A stretch of 38,298 bases of DNA from Collodictyon triciliatum. Its lineage: Eukaryota > CRuMs. Position numbers and translations under genes: made by a program. Below, in pieces: positions 1 through 23,399 of this stretch; position 1 is the stretch's first letter; each line of letters starts with the position of its first letter. The notes beneath the pieces were generated by a model. That model saw only the letters and a list, made by a program, of their open reading frames with translations, made no database searches and was not told the origin of the DNA. The stretch is from positions 1-38,298 of the forward strand of contig JBHJMP010000434.1 in NCBI GenBank assembly GCA_043381765.1, in the 5' to 3' direction.

Positions 1-600
1 GCCTGTTTCTCTGGGGATAAGTTCCACTTTACAGCTCATATTACTACAAGATTATCATGTAGGAAAGCGATGCTTGCTCTGATTGAATAAAAACATATCC
101 TGTTACTATTGTAAGCAAAAAAATAAGACAAAATAAATAAAAGTAGCAAAGGGATAGAGGACAACCTTGATATGTACCGTTCAAATGAAATACCAAGACC
201 AATACACAACTAATAATCTTTAAGCATCAAGGGCGTGTGCAACAAAACCAATCTGTTATCTATGCATTACCAAAATAGTATTCATTGATCAATAAGATAT
301 TTCAAATGATTTATTATTCTGAGAGACTTAAGCATAGTACGTTAGTTTTTTTTTGGAAAAGGTTTACGAGGAAGCATCTTTGTGAGTTGTGAAAAAACAA
401 TTAGGGAATTTTTTTGCTTTTGTGAGTGTAGATATTGTGATTCGTATTAAAGAAAAAAAGAGTGAAAAATAAAAAGAACGACTGTGTCATAGAGAAAAGA
501 AAGTAATCTCATAAGAGACAGAGAAATACAAAAACGGGAATGCAAATAATCTTCAAATAAAAGAACGGGTTTACCTCTATATAAAACATATCACTAAATA
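1..600. other. AT-rich stretch, no gene recognised
   Basis: This stretch is AT-rich with many A and T runs and stops in all frames. I see no coding-like reading frame, RNA gene or long repeat. It borders the retrotransposon remnant that follows. Confidence 0.6.
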
Positions 601-657
601 TTTAACTATTGGATGTAATTCTAATACAAAGACCCAAATCTCCGCAATTCTCGATAG

Positions 658-1355
658 CCATGGCGTACTCCAAATTCTTTCGATATAAAATCATCAGCCC
701 GAGTCCTTACAAACTGGAGAAGATGAGTCGTTGGCCGAAACTTAGGCATTATAGACCCGCCGATAGTCAAAAGCTGGAAGCAAGCCCGCACATCCCAGTT
801 ACTCCCGAAACACTGCGCCGTAATGCTCAATATCTCCAACAGAGAGCTGTGGATAGGTGCGCGTGTAGTCCATGCAGCAACGACCTCTCCAGAATGCACC
901 ATGTGCCATAATGGGGATGACTCTATCGAACACACATTTGTGAAGTGCTCCCTTGCTCAAAAAGTGACAGAGTCTACCCACAAGATGCTCTCTGAGCTTG
1001 ATTATGCTCCCAACCGTCTCAGTGCGTCTGACATCCTGTTTGGCCCACAATACCAAATGACCCACGACTCTAGAATACTCTGGATAGTCACAAGGGACTT
1101 ATGCTGTGGTTCCTATGGAGTGTGCGCGCATTCTCTCGCTCTAATGACTCAACCGAAACAGAAATCAATGTATCCAGGCTTGAGAGCCTCGTGCAATACA
1201 GCTTCCTGAACAGCCTGCTGAAACACGCTCGCATTCTCCGCTACTCTGACCGCAAGCGAAGAGAGATATGGGAATGTGTCGTGCGATATCTCCCACAGCA
1301 CATCCAACCCCTGCTTTCCCACGCAACCAATCAACCAGTTGGGACGCCCGCCTGA
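658..1355 (+). pseudogene. C-terminal remnant of a non-LTR retrotransposon reverse transcriptase
   Basis: Read in the frame of position 658, the DNA carries a zinc-binding motif typical of the region after the reverse transcriptase of LINE-type elements: CTMCHN, then about nine residues on, EHTFVKC (bases about 890-945). It is preceded by a WKQARTSQLLP-like segment, as in many LINE C-termini. The frame has a stop near 721. Around 1085-1100 the similarity moves to another frame, which gives LLWFLWSVRAF and a terminal stretch ending at a TGA near 1355. The piece therefore looks 5'-truncated and frameshifted. No upstream catalytic domain is present. The family is inferred from motif spacing only; the element type and age cannot be told from here. 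Confidence 0.6.
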
Positions 1356-1597
1356 CCAACTCGCTATCACTGATTTCTTTCCAGTGCTAGTCTCTTTCCA
1401 GTAGTGTCTTCCCCTACTCGCGTCTTCCATAAATTATATGTGCCTCACTCGCTACGTACATGACTCAACTTGTTTAAGCTTTGGCTGCAATTAAGAACTA
1501 ATGTCACATCTAAAACTTGTTAAGCACACCGCGATGTCGGCGTTTGCATCAACTACTCGACAGCTGTATTTCACCAAAGGCTTGACGGAGGCTTTGG

Positions 1598-1822
1598 ATG
1601 ATTTTTTCTTCTTACCACTCGTACTTTATGTCTTCTTGGATTTTTTTTCTTCTCGTTCATACGATCACAAATATGAAGCTACCAGAGGAAAAGTCGGGTT
1701 CTTCACGTTTGTTTATTCAGTTAGAGAACCCCAAACTTTACGAAGGCGAGCTTTCGGTGTTTGGTCTCTACCGACATACCTTATTCAAGGCTCGAACCAG
1801 CGGTAGTTTCCGCCTATTGTGA
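1598..1822 (+). other. short open frame of doubtful coding status
   Basis: An open stretch ends in a TGA at 1820-1822. Its second half (from about 1672) reads like ordinary protein (FIQLENPKLYEGELSVFGLY), whereas its first half is T-rich. It could be a small exon, a decayed exon or chance. It lies just beyond the 3' end of the minus-strand XPC gene and has no recognisable family. Confidence 0.15.
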
Positions 1823-1889
1823 TGAAAACTTTACTTGAAACTTGAGCAATTCAAGAATTTGCACTTTCTCGTCTGGTATGTTTATGTTC

Positions 1890-7461
<5,572 letters not shown>

Positions 7462-8064
7462 TCCTCCTCTCGCTTCTGCTTGTTTCTTGCTGCGGAAATC
7501 GTGTCCGTGTCGAAGGCCGATGTTCTCCGCACAAAGGTAAGAACAAACCTAATATTCCCAGTTTCTGATAAACGCTGTCCTTTGGTCTGTGGTATTTTTT
7601 GGCCTCTTTCTTGCAACGCGCAAAGACCTCTCTCCGAGTGGTGGGCTTGTTAACAAACAGTCCTCTTCTTCCCACGCCACTCTTGCAAAGGACTAGGATA
7701 ACCTCTGGAATGTGAAATCGGAGATGAAGACGAAGACGAGGATGATGATGATGATGATGATGAAGATGATAAAGGTAAAGATAAAGGTAAAGATAAAGAT
7801 ACAGATACAGATACAGATAAAGATAAAGATAAAGATAAAGATAAAGATAAAGATAAAGATAAAGATAAAGATAAAGATAAAGATAAAGATAAAGATAAAG
7901 ATAAAGATAAAGATAAAGATGAAAAATGACGATAACAAATATATTACTATAATATTTGATATATAAAGGGATCATGTATTATGTGGATTTGGATAACTTT
8001 GAAGATAGGTCGCATTATCATATTCCTCTCTAGTCGATGGGGTTCTCTTTTCCTTTCTTAAATT
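7462..8064. other. XPC 5' region and hexanucleotide repeat between XPC and DPH5
   Basis: The first 60 bases upstream of the XPC start stay open in its frame. Minus-strand codons around 7550-7700 look coding-like (REVFARCKKEAKKYH) and may be an extra N-terminal XPC exon, but I could not join them. From about 7735 to 7925 there is a repeat array: GAT repeats, then variants of a six-base unit (ATACAG, then mostly ATAAAG, about 20 copies). The 3' end of DPH5 follows at 8065. Confidence 0.6.
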
Positions 8065-9991
<1,927 letters not shown>

Positions 9992-10614
9992 CTTTCTCCA
10001 AGACCCTGTGCCAATCAAAGAGAGCAACTAAGCAACTTTCCAGCCCTCTTTGACGCGCGGACAGCCCACGAGAACCGCGTGAAAAGCTGATTCGTGGTCT
10101 GCGCTGGGGGTGTGGGAAGGTAAGTAAAGAAGTTTTGATCGCGGTAGCCAAAAATATTTCCGCTTTATATATACCGTATAAAAAATATGGTAATAATAGA
10201 AAATGTCATATGATAATTTTCTCGGTTGCCTTCACAATCGGATCCCTTATTTTCTCTTTTCTTTTCTCCCTTATTTTCTCTTTTTAATACTTTTTTCACA
10301 TTCTCTATTTTCTCTTTTCTTTTCTCTTTTTCTTTTCTTTTCTATTTTTTATTTCATTTTGTTTTGTTTTGTTTTGTTTTACTTTATTTTACTTTATTTT
10401 ACTTTACTTTATTTCATTTTATTTTGTTTTGTTTTGTTTTGTTTTGTTTTACTTTATTTTACTTCACTTTATTTCATTTTACTTTATTTTATTTCATTTT
10501 ATTTTGACTCTCAAATGGCTCAGACTTTATGAGATTTATTCCCACAACGTGTCGCTTGACGGAAAGAGTCAGCGCGTGATCCAGACAACTTCTAAGCTGC
10601 AAATAAACTTGCAG
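9992..10614. promoter_or_regulatory. divergent intergenic region between DPH5 and the AGC kinase gene, T-rich tract
   Basis: The region separates two head-to-head genes and probably holds both promoters. From about 10245 to 10505 it is a pyrimidine-rich and then TTTTG/ACTTTATTTT simple repeat. No TATA box or other site can be assigned with confidence. Leu/Phe/Tyr-rich reading frames over the repeat are not genes. Confidence 0.5.
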
Positions 10615-14545
<3,931 letters not shown>

Positions 14546-14764
14546 AGACTCTGTGCAAAGCAAAGCAGAGATATGCAGAGACAGACAGAGACAAAGACAA
14601 AACAAAACAAAACAAAACAAAACAAAGCAGATTCGATCAGTATTAAACAAAGCCATTTATTCGCAACAGCCAAAACAGCAAAACTCCACCCAACGAGTAC
14701 TCCCTTCTGCGCGCTTGATCACTCACTGTCCCATTCTTCAAACACAAGCGGGCTCGCGGCTCTT
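14546..14764. other. convergent 3' region
   Basis: Non-coding DNA between the AGC kinase stop and the minus-strand small frame. It contains an AAAAC repeat near 14597-14625 and a minus-strand AATAAA near 14655 that could end the minus-strand transcript. Confidence 0.4.
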
Positions 14765-14986
14765 CTAAGGCATGGAAAAGCGATCGACAAGTCTCCCACA
14801 GAGCGTTGCTGTAGCAATCATTGTAACAAAGAGCGCAGCGCGTGTGATTGCAAGGCTTTCTAGTCTTTGAGACTCGCCTTCCTCTTCAAAGAGCTGAAAC
14901 ACCCGGCGCAGATACACGGTCTTGTTTTCCTCCTTGTCTCTCAGGTACTCGCGGTTCGGGTCCAGGCTGATATTCACGCGACTCAT
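14765..14986 (-). CDS. hypothetical 73-residue protein with a possible membrane segment
   Basis: A complete ATG-to-TAG frame with balanced composition. The first half is charged (DPNREYLRDKEENKT, then LRRVFQLFEEEGE). The second half is hydrophobic (about residues 47-64: ITRAALFVTMIATATLC). That pattern would suit a small mitochondrial or membrane protein. The charged LRRVF...EEEG start followed by an apolar stretch faintly recalls the N-terminal part of TIMMDC1-type proteins, but this is too weak to name. It may be complete, or a first exon if splicing occurs before the stop. Confidence 0.4.
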   Translation of the reverse strand: MSRVNISLDPNREYLRDKEENKTVYLRRVFQLFEEEGESQRLESLAITRAALFVTMIATATLCGRLVDRFSMP

Positions 14987-15217
14987 GCTGTTTGGTCTGC
15001 GTCTGTGTGCTTGTGTCTTTGCGCCCCTGCGAAGCGGATGGGCCGGCTGAAGCGCGTTCGAACCGGGCCTCTGAGCGTGTGAGCGAGTGAGTGGTTATGT
15101 GGGGGGAGTTATCGTGGTGTTAGTGCTTGTTTTGTTATTATTATAGTTTATGATTTGGTTGTTTTTTTCTTTGGCGCAGAGAGAGAAGCAGGTCTTGTAA
15201 TTGTGTGTGGGTTGGGT

Positions 15218-16241
15218 TTAGTTGTCGGGATCGTCAGAGGGTGGTTGATTGGCGCTGTTTGCAGATTCAACAGCCGCGACAAAGGAGGCGTCGTCCATTG
15301 GTTCGTCGTGCTCGCCTTCTGTGTTTGCTGCTGTTGGTGGTGGTTGTTGCCAACGTGTCATTAGGAAAAGAAGGCGTTTTGGTGTCGCACATTCTGAAAA
15401 GAGACCCCAAGATAGAAAGATGAAGAAAAAAAGAAAAAGAAGAGTCATGCTGCTTCCTATTTTTTTGATTTTGTATATTGTCAGATTGTGAGATATATAG
15501 TGAAAACATAAAGTCCATACCATCTGCGCTCTCACCTGGAAGGTCTATTCTGGAGCTCCCTATGTGCATTTTTTTTGTTTAAGTTTGTGGGATAACACAG
15601 GTACATCATGATGACAAAAAAAAAGCAATATTTTATGTTGAAAGATATTATAAGATGATGAATGTTGGCAGTTGTTTCCTTTTTTGCACCTAGTTTCCCA
15701 AGTGATTCGCCCTTCGGCTATGGAGCGAAAGGCAGGTGTGGTATCAGTAAAAAGTTTTTGGGTAGTAGGAGTGATACCTTTTCAAAATAAGAAAAGGATA
15801 ATTAGACTAATGACCCTACATACCTTTTTCCCGTGGTCATCCCTAGTGATTGGTCAAGTTACGAAACAGTTTAGTGATGCATCAAAGAGAAATATTTGTA
15901 CGAGTATCAGTTTTATATATTTCTTGTATTTTTGTATAACTTTCTTTAATAATGCTGTTAAACGAGTGTCCTTTTTTTATTAAAAAAAAACCATAACAAC
16001 AAATCTTGTCGTACTTTGAGCGTTTTGGGTCTACAAGGGAGCGAATATTCAACTTTTCCACAAGTGTTTTAGCTCTACTGACTGACTCATCTGACGGACC
16101 CGGTACCAAGGGCTTCAGGGTGTCTCGAAAGAGGTCTGACTCGCTGGGCTCAAAAATACATATCTGGGCACATGACTTTCCTTTGTATCTAGCCGAGAAG
16201 AGTTGGTACTGTATATATGATACATTATCAACTAAATTCAT
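15218..16241 (-). CDS. unassigned exons: either a separate gene or the C-terminal tail of the NEK kinase
   Basis: Coding-like segments on the minus strand: about 16211-16005 (YQLFSARYKGKSCAQICIFE, then ESVSRAKTLVEKLNIRSL), possibly 15858-15821, about 15774-15662 (KLFTDTTPAFRSIAEGRITW), perhaps a 24-nt exon near 15560-15537, and a last exon of about 15391-15218 ending in TAA (ANTEGEHDEPMDD, acidic end). The first segment has a good acceptor (ATATATACAG) in phase with a donor at the end of the NEK exon 16438-16328, so it may be a continuation of that gene. Alternatively, translation starts at ATG 16241. Not all junctions can be phased. I do not recognise a family. Confidence 0.4.
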
Positions 16242-16279
16242 CTCATTATCGGTTGTATTTTAGGTCAATAAGCGAATCA

Positions 16280-18780
16280 CTAAATGTATAGCGAATAGAT
16301 ATACGTAAATACATAAATAAAACAAACATCGCGGTCTAGTTCGTCGTTGTGTGCGTTTGGTGCCTCTTGTGCGGGTGGTTGGACAGGAAGAGGTGGCGGA
16401 TTGAATGAGGACGAGTTGTTTGCCAGGAGCTTGATTGACTATATTCGTCTAGTTCAGCACGTATGCGTTTTTTCCGTAATATTATTTTTTTTCGAGAGGA
16501 ATCGATGTTTATGATTGGATGCTCAATATTTTTTTAAGATTCTACTCAGATATTGCAATACATATGTAATTAAAGTAGTATATGAGGTATGTATCCGGTT
16601 CCATCATCATACTTACCACCAGGTTGATATCGTATGTCAAAGTACTCATTCTCCTGGGCATGGGGATGGAAGCCTTCAAGTCAGCTTTGCTGCTATCGTC
16701 AATACTCAGCTCTCGGATGAGACCCTGGTCAAAATATTATGAAATTCGATGCATATAGATACGTCGAATCATGTCGTACATAAAAATAGTATATTGTTGA
16801 ATATTACTGGAAGTCTTTTCACTATCGGAGCAAAGGCCATAACTTCAGGCATTCCAGGTCTTTTCGCCGGGTCAAGGACTGTCTCATACGTTCATTAATT
16901 TTTTTAAAAAAAAAAGTGATTTTTTATTAGACTTTGGTATTAATGAGAACGAGGATACTATTGGTATTATGAAAAATTAAATAGTGGCATTTGCTAGTTA
17001 GTGGTATTCAACATGACCATTGCAATACATAATTCATGTCCATAAAAGCTTCGCTATGTTTGTCAAAGGAAACAAACCCAGCATATCAGCGATAGCCTGG
17101 GTTAGTTCCTTGCTATATTGCTTGGGAAGTTTTGCGTATTGCCCCTTAATGACCTTTTTCGCCAGATCCTAGACATGTGTGAACCATTGTGGCCGTTAAG
17201 CGTTATAAAATTAACAGTGTATGGCTTGTTGCCTTCCCATCCATGACGGTTTACAATGATTACCTTAACATTAGCAGCGTCGAATGGGTACTTCAGACAA
17301 GCAATCTCATACAATATGATACCTGCTCATGTATGGCGATTGCGTTGATATTTTCTTGTTCATAAGTTTAAAAATACATCATGCGCTTTTTTTCTGTATC
17401 TCACCTAGGGCCCAAACATCACTTTTGTGGTTGTACTCTTGACTTTGCCAAACTTCTGGGCTCAAATAATACGGTGTTCCTAATTCATTCATTATTTTCA
17501 GGCTAAACGGTGATAGTTGAAAAACGTAAACATAGGTGAGTTCCTTTTCTTTTCTTCTTTTCCTCTCAAACCCACCAATTCTGGTCTTTGCCATTTCCTC
17601 CTTGGATTTCAAAAGGCGGGCCACACCAAAGTCGGCCAACTTTGTCTTTCCGTCTGACATTAGTAGTATATTTGCAGATTTCAAGTCGCGATGTAGGATA
17701 TTTTCAGAATGAAGCACATCCACTGAGAGGGCTATCTTTTGATTGCGATTGGCATTTAGTACACAAAGAGCCATACCGTACATTTAAAGTGGAGAAATAT
17801 TGAATACTTTCTTTTCCTAAAGATGCTAAGAAATGGAAAAATGTATCGAAAGCCACACAGGCAAAAAAGAAAAGAAAAGAAAAGAAAAGAAAAAAATGAG
17901 ATAATATATGTAATTACTTTTTTTTCCTTTAAATATATGTAATTACTTGAATGAAGAGTCTCCAGACGTATTCTTCGTCAAAGTAATTTGATGCCAACTT
18001 TCTCGTCTTGATTTCTGACTCCAAGTCTCCTTTATCAACATATTCCATCGCCTAGTTTGTATTTGTAAAGGACGACTTGAACACAACTTAATGATGGAGC
18101 ATTACATCTTGTTACTGTCTTCTTTACTTTTCTTTTTTCTTTTTTTGAATAGAAATGGTACGATGTGGAGATGTCCATGGTCAACGAAGGACTGGTAATA
18201 TCTCATCACGTTTGGATGCTGCATGGACCCGAGAAGACGAATTTCATTCAGAGTGTCCTTTCTAATTACGTCAATAAAGTAGATAGATATTTTGCGATAA
18301 ATAAGAGGGGATTCCGTTCATGAATGAAATTCGTAGCTGATGATGGCTTCAATTGGACGATAAAAATCGTGTGGTGGGTAAGATGCAGCTGGTCGATACC
18401 TCTGTTTTTTGTTCAAGTCTCGCACATCAACGACTTTCAAGGCACATCTTTTTTAAAAAATATATTTAAGAAAATGATTGACTATTCATAAAATCATCAT
18501 CGTATTCGTTTCTTTGGAGTATTTCACGAGTAACAATTATATCTTCTAGAGAAAAGAAAATTTGATTTTTAGAGAAAAGAGGGGGAAAAGAAGCATAAAT
18601 GAACCATATTCACTTCTGAAGCAAGATGCTCAGTTGCCTTCGCATTAGGAAGGAGGAAAGGGAACAAGCTATTGCCGTGGGTATTTACGTGAGATTATCC
18701 GACAGTCTGCGGGCAAGGTACACAGCACCATAACTTCCCTGACCGAGCAGTTTGATGACTTCAAAGTCGCGGATGATCAT
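16280..18780 (-). CDS. NEK (NIMA-related) Ser/Thr protein kinase, at least 11 exons
   Basis: In-phase minus-strand exons: 18780-18689 (start; FEVIKLLGQGSYGAVYLARR), 18447-18400 (CALKVVDVRDLNKK), 18261-18162 (NEIRLLGSMQHPNVMRYYQS), 18051-17947 (AMEYVDKGDLE), 17735-17576 (VLHSENILHRDLKSANILL; KLADFGVARLL), 17479-17405 (GTPYYLSPEVWQ; KSDVWALG), 17322-17264 (ILYEIACLKYPFDA), 17168-17078 (VIKGQYAKLPKQYSKEL), 16878-16808 (LDPAKRPGMPEVM), 16724-16617 and 16438 onward (NNSSSFNPPPLPVQPP). The glycine loop, ALK lysine, HRDLKSAN, DFG and the GTPYYLSPE activation-loop end are intact, so it should be active. NEK kinases usually act in cell cycle, centrosome or cilium control. The reading frame can end at TAG 16282-16280, or splice at 16328 into the exons below it. 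The gene's 5' flank runs directly into an assembly gap. Confidence 0.88.
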
Positions 18781-19474
18781 TTAATTGTAGTTTGGTTTTT
18801 GGTTTGGTTCTTTTTTTTTTTTTTTTTTTTTTTTTTNNNNNNNNNNNNNNNNNNNNNNNNNNNNNNNNNNNNNNNNNNNNNNNNNNNNNNNNNNNNNNNN
18901 NNNNNNNNNNNNNNNNNNNNNNNNNNNNNNNNNNNNTTCTCCTACTCGCGTTTGCTCTCTCCCATGCGCTCCCATCCCGCCCCTTTGTATGGCATAACCT
19001 CGCTACACTTTGAATCGAATAAAGGAAAAAAAATTATTATTATTATTATTATTATTATTTTGTAGTGCTTGGGTGATAAATAATCAAGAATGTAAAACAG
19101 ACGGAAGGTACAGCAGATTCGGACGGGACACTGTTGAAAAAGCATCACGGAGTAACTGGTCAGATATGATAAATGTGGCGAATAGATTGAAAATGCTAAT
19201 AAACATTCAGACACACGGGCTGTAGACCAGTAATATTTGAGTCAACCACGGAGATAGATATGGTTGATAAAAGGAACACTTATGAATGAAAGAATGGCAA
19301 ATTCGCATATCATAACTTATGATTGTCATCTCATTGAACGATATCGACAACCCCATGTCATACCCCACTCGTTCAGTCAGCCTTCGTCGCCTTCTCTCTT
19401 TATTTTCTAGTGAACTGGATTGTTTTCTTTTTCTCTTCTTTTTTTCTCCAAAGAAGAGATGACCCGCAATATGG
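18781..19474. other. intergenic region with poly(T), 100-base gap and (ATT)n
   Basis: Poly(T) occupies 18811-18836, N occupies 18837-18936 (a conventional 100-base gap of unknown true size), and a short (ATT)n lies at about 19033-19060. The remainder shows no coding-like frame. The NEK promoter probably lies here. Confidence 0.7.
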
Positions 19475-20246
<772 letters not shown>

Positions 20247-20309
20247 CTGAGCTGCGTCCACTGCTGCAGGCGGCGTGGTTGGGGTCGGCGGCTTTGGCGG
20301 TTCCATTCT

Positions 20310-20458
20310 TCACAACAATACAGAGTCTGCAGATCTGTCATAAAGGACGTTCCACACATTAGCCGGAGAGGCAAAGAGGATGTCGTCAGCAAACAGGCAG
20401 CTGGACTTAAAGATACTCCGCCTTCCATGGCGCACGACGGCAGCCTTTTTCTTCTTTC
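20310..20458 (-). pseudogene. possible reverse-transcriptase motif fragment
   Basis: A short open minus-strand frame contains FKSSCLFADDILFASPA. The FADDI core resembles the catalytic YADD/FADD box of reverse transcriptases. It is bounded by stops, has no flanking RT domain, and sits just upstream of the SMIM8 start. It may be a relic of a retroelement or chance. Confidence 0.25.
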
Positions 20459-20601
20459 ATTAACAAACAAAAATAAAAAAAAAATACTTCTATTATTTAT
20501 GTTTCCTTATCGCTTGGTTGTGTCTCGAACAGAAGAGCTCAATAATAGTTTTTTAACTTTTTTTCTTTTTCCGTCTTGATGGGTGGCATAAAACACGTCT
20601 T

Positions 20602-20784
20602 GAATTAATGACGCATCATTTTTTTTTTTTTTGGTTTCTTTTCAACAGTTTATTGAGAGAAAACAAAGCCGAGGAAACCGCCTTCGCCTCTAGGACAAGA
20701 AATGAGCTGTGGACGAGACAGTGGAAAACCCCGGATTGTGTGGTTGGAGTTTTTGTGTTTTGGGTGGAATTAATGACGCATCAT
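20602..20784 (-). mobile_element. 147-bp polyadenylated retrocopy flanked by an 18-bp target-site duplication
   Basis: The 18-base sequence GAATTAATGACGCATCAT occurs exactly at 20602-20619 and 20767-20784. Directly after the left copy is a run of T (20620-20632), which on the minus strand is a poly(A) tail. On that strand an AATAAA lies about 20 bases before the tail (CTCAATAAACTGTTG, near 20650). The 147-bp insert therefore has the layout of a 5'-truncated, reverse-transcribed mRNA 3' end inserted by a LINE-type machinery: target duplication, transcript piece, polyadenylation signal, poly(A), target duplication. The source gene is not recognisable. Confidence 0.8.
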
Positions 20785-21075
20785 AAAGCATTCTAGCTTG
20801 TTTGGCAGAATACAACACAGTTTCCCTTCTCTTCTTTTTGGCAGAGGGAAGGGAGAGGTGATCTTTGAGTCTGACCGGTCATGAGTTTGATATAGGGTCT
20901 CGCTTTTTCTCTCTACTTCTTGTTACCTTCTCGCAAAGTATTCTAAACTGCAGCGTTGGCACACACACACATACACCTCCCCCGATACGCTTGTCTATTT
21001 GCTTTCCTTTTCTTACTTTGCGTATGTATTGCTTTCCCATGTCCATTAGCTTGTTTTCCGAACCTTTAGCTTAGC
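20785..21075. promoter_or_regulatory. upstream region of the RING-UBR gene
   Basis: About 290 bases lie between the retrocopy and the RING-UBR start codon. There is a short (AC)n near 20960 and no coding-like frame. It presumably carries the promoter, but no site can be assigned. Confidence 0.35.
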
Positions 21076-22768
21076 ATGTCAGACAGTCTGCGCCTTCGCG
21101 TAGAGGTCAGTTCATTTCATGTTTTTTTTCTTTATTTCTTTATTTCTTTATTTCTTTTTTTCTTTTTTCTTTTTTCTTTTTTCTTTTTTTCTTTTTCTTT
21201 TTCTTTTTTCTTTTATATATATATATATATATATCATTTCCCCCATTTCTCTATCATCATATTCTGAATTAGCCACCAACATTCTATCAGCTCTTTGAAT
21301 ACAACATGAATGTATCACAAGTGTGTTTTTGTAGTTGTATATTATTCAGAGCTTTTGTTTTTTTTCGCGTAATCATCAAGGTTGATCCCATACTCGAAGA
21401 GTTCAATTGCCCTATCTGCTACCGCTTGGTAAAAGATTGCACAATGACATTATGTGGACATAACTTCTGCCAGCAATGTTTGTTTATTTGGACATCAAGG
21501 TTTGCAATTGAATTTTGCAAAGTTTACAAATTATTATGAACTTACATAAAAAATCGAAAAAGAAAAATTAAGTAAAAGACGTAGAGCCTGAAATAATTCT
21601 TCTTTTGGCTAATAATTCAAATAAAATGCCTTTCAGCAAGTTGACCTGTCCATGTTGTATGCAGCCTATAAAGAAAGAAGAGCTTGTAAAGAATCACCAC
21701 TTTGACCATATTGTCGAAACAATCATGCAAGAGAAAAAAAGAGCAGAAAAATCATATTTTGAAGAACTCATACAATCTGGCCAGGATTCCGGTGAGCATG
21801 TAGTTGACGGGCAAAAAGGTGGCTTTTTTTTTTTGTTAACTTATAACGATGAGGAAATTAAAGCATGGAAAACAAAATATAGCATCATGTATAAAGAAGA
21901 TGTGAAAAAAAAAAGAAATCAAAACATTCTTGATAGTTGGATTGAGCATCTTTCTTAGGATTTGGGAATATAAACTGATACAGATACAAAAAAAAACTGA
22001 TAATTATAATGATAATGATAATGATAATCACATTAAATAAATTAGTCTAGAAAGCTGATTTTTTTGTTTATTTCTATTTTACCTTAATAAATGATACATC
22101 AGGGAAAGCAGCAGCAGTCCGTTCGATTGATACAATTTTTCAAGTTCAATTAAAGCGTCATATATCCAAGGCTAAAGGAATCGAGCAGGCAAACTTCATT
22201 TAATATCCTAGTGACTCAAGACTTTACTCGTGTGCTGACCGATCAGTGTATTTCTTGTTATTAAAATCATGAAATGATTCCATTATTGATTGTCATCATA
22301 CTTTTATGGTGGCTTACAGGAGCTAATCAGTCAGCAACGCACAATATCTTCTAAGCTTGATGACGAGCGAAAATCAAAAATCAAGCAAATAACCGAGGCA
22401 AATCATGGAGCAGCCGCTGGTACTTATTCATCTATAATTCATGAGCCAAAATATGTTTTTTTAAAAAAATCACATACTATCATTAAAAAAGAACTTTTGA
22501 TTGCCACTTTCTTTTACATTTAATACTGCAATAGAAAAAAGAATAAATGAAATATTAGGAAGAAAAAGAATATTGCTATGTTTTTTTTCCAAAAAAAAAA
22601 AGAAGAATGAATGCCGATTTTGCTAACATCCACTACATATCGATGATGATTATTCTTAATAAGGCGAGAAAATACAGGAAATCAACAGTAGTTATGATAG
22701 AAAGATGAAAGAAATTGAAGAACATTATAATATCTCTAAAGAAATGTTACTCAACGGATTTGATAGGT

Positions 22769-22811
<43 letters not shown>

Positions 22812-23303
22812 TTCTGTTGATTAATGTCTCCATAAATTGTGTTAACATAAGCATCGCACTAAGCAAAGTGTTGAAACAATGGAATGTTTTTCTCAAAACT
22901 GCCTAATTTTAATATTTTTTTATACTGTTCTAGTTAATTTTTTCTCTACGTAATAGTAATAAATTAACGCATAATTATTTTAACAATTTTACATTTTATA
23001 ACTTATCCTGTCGTAGTGCATTGCAAGATTTTAGCCCAGAGCCTATCGATATGCAGTTCTCTGTTGATTTCTCTATCGAAGTGAGGCCAAACATACGATT
23101 CCCACGGGTTGCTGTAAAGGGGTCTTACACCAAGAGGGATGTTTTTGAGACATTGAGGCGGTTACTAGCTGAAAAGGACAATCATATTGAGCCTTTGTCT
23201 TTACATAATCTATTCGTATTGAAAAGGTTTGTGAATTTGCTGTGTGATTCGAAAATTTCGAGATTGGCTTTTGTTTTATTGAAATGAATAATATGCTTTT
23301 TTT

Positions 23304-23399
<96 letters not shown>

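Noticed and set aside
10203-10530. Phe/Leu/Tyr-rich membrane-like frames
   Set aside because: They lie on a T-rich simple repeat with no natural composition. The kinase start lies downstream.
14765-14986. TIMMDC1-like name for the 73-residue frame
   Set aside because: Only a short charged-then-apolar pattern is shared, and the remaining Tim17-like domain is missing.
16006-16241. Possible Ku70 core similarity (SRAKTLVEKLNI)
   Set aside because: The helix resembles the Ku pattern, but the expected upstream von Willebrand and barrel exons are absent and the following exons do not fit.
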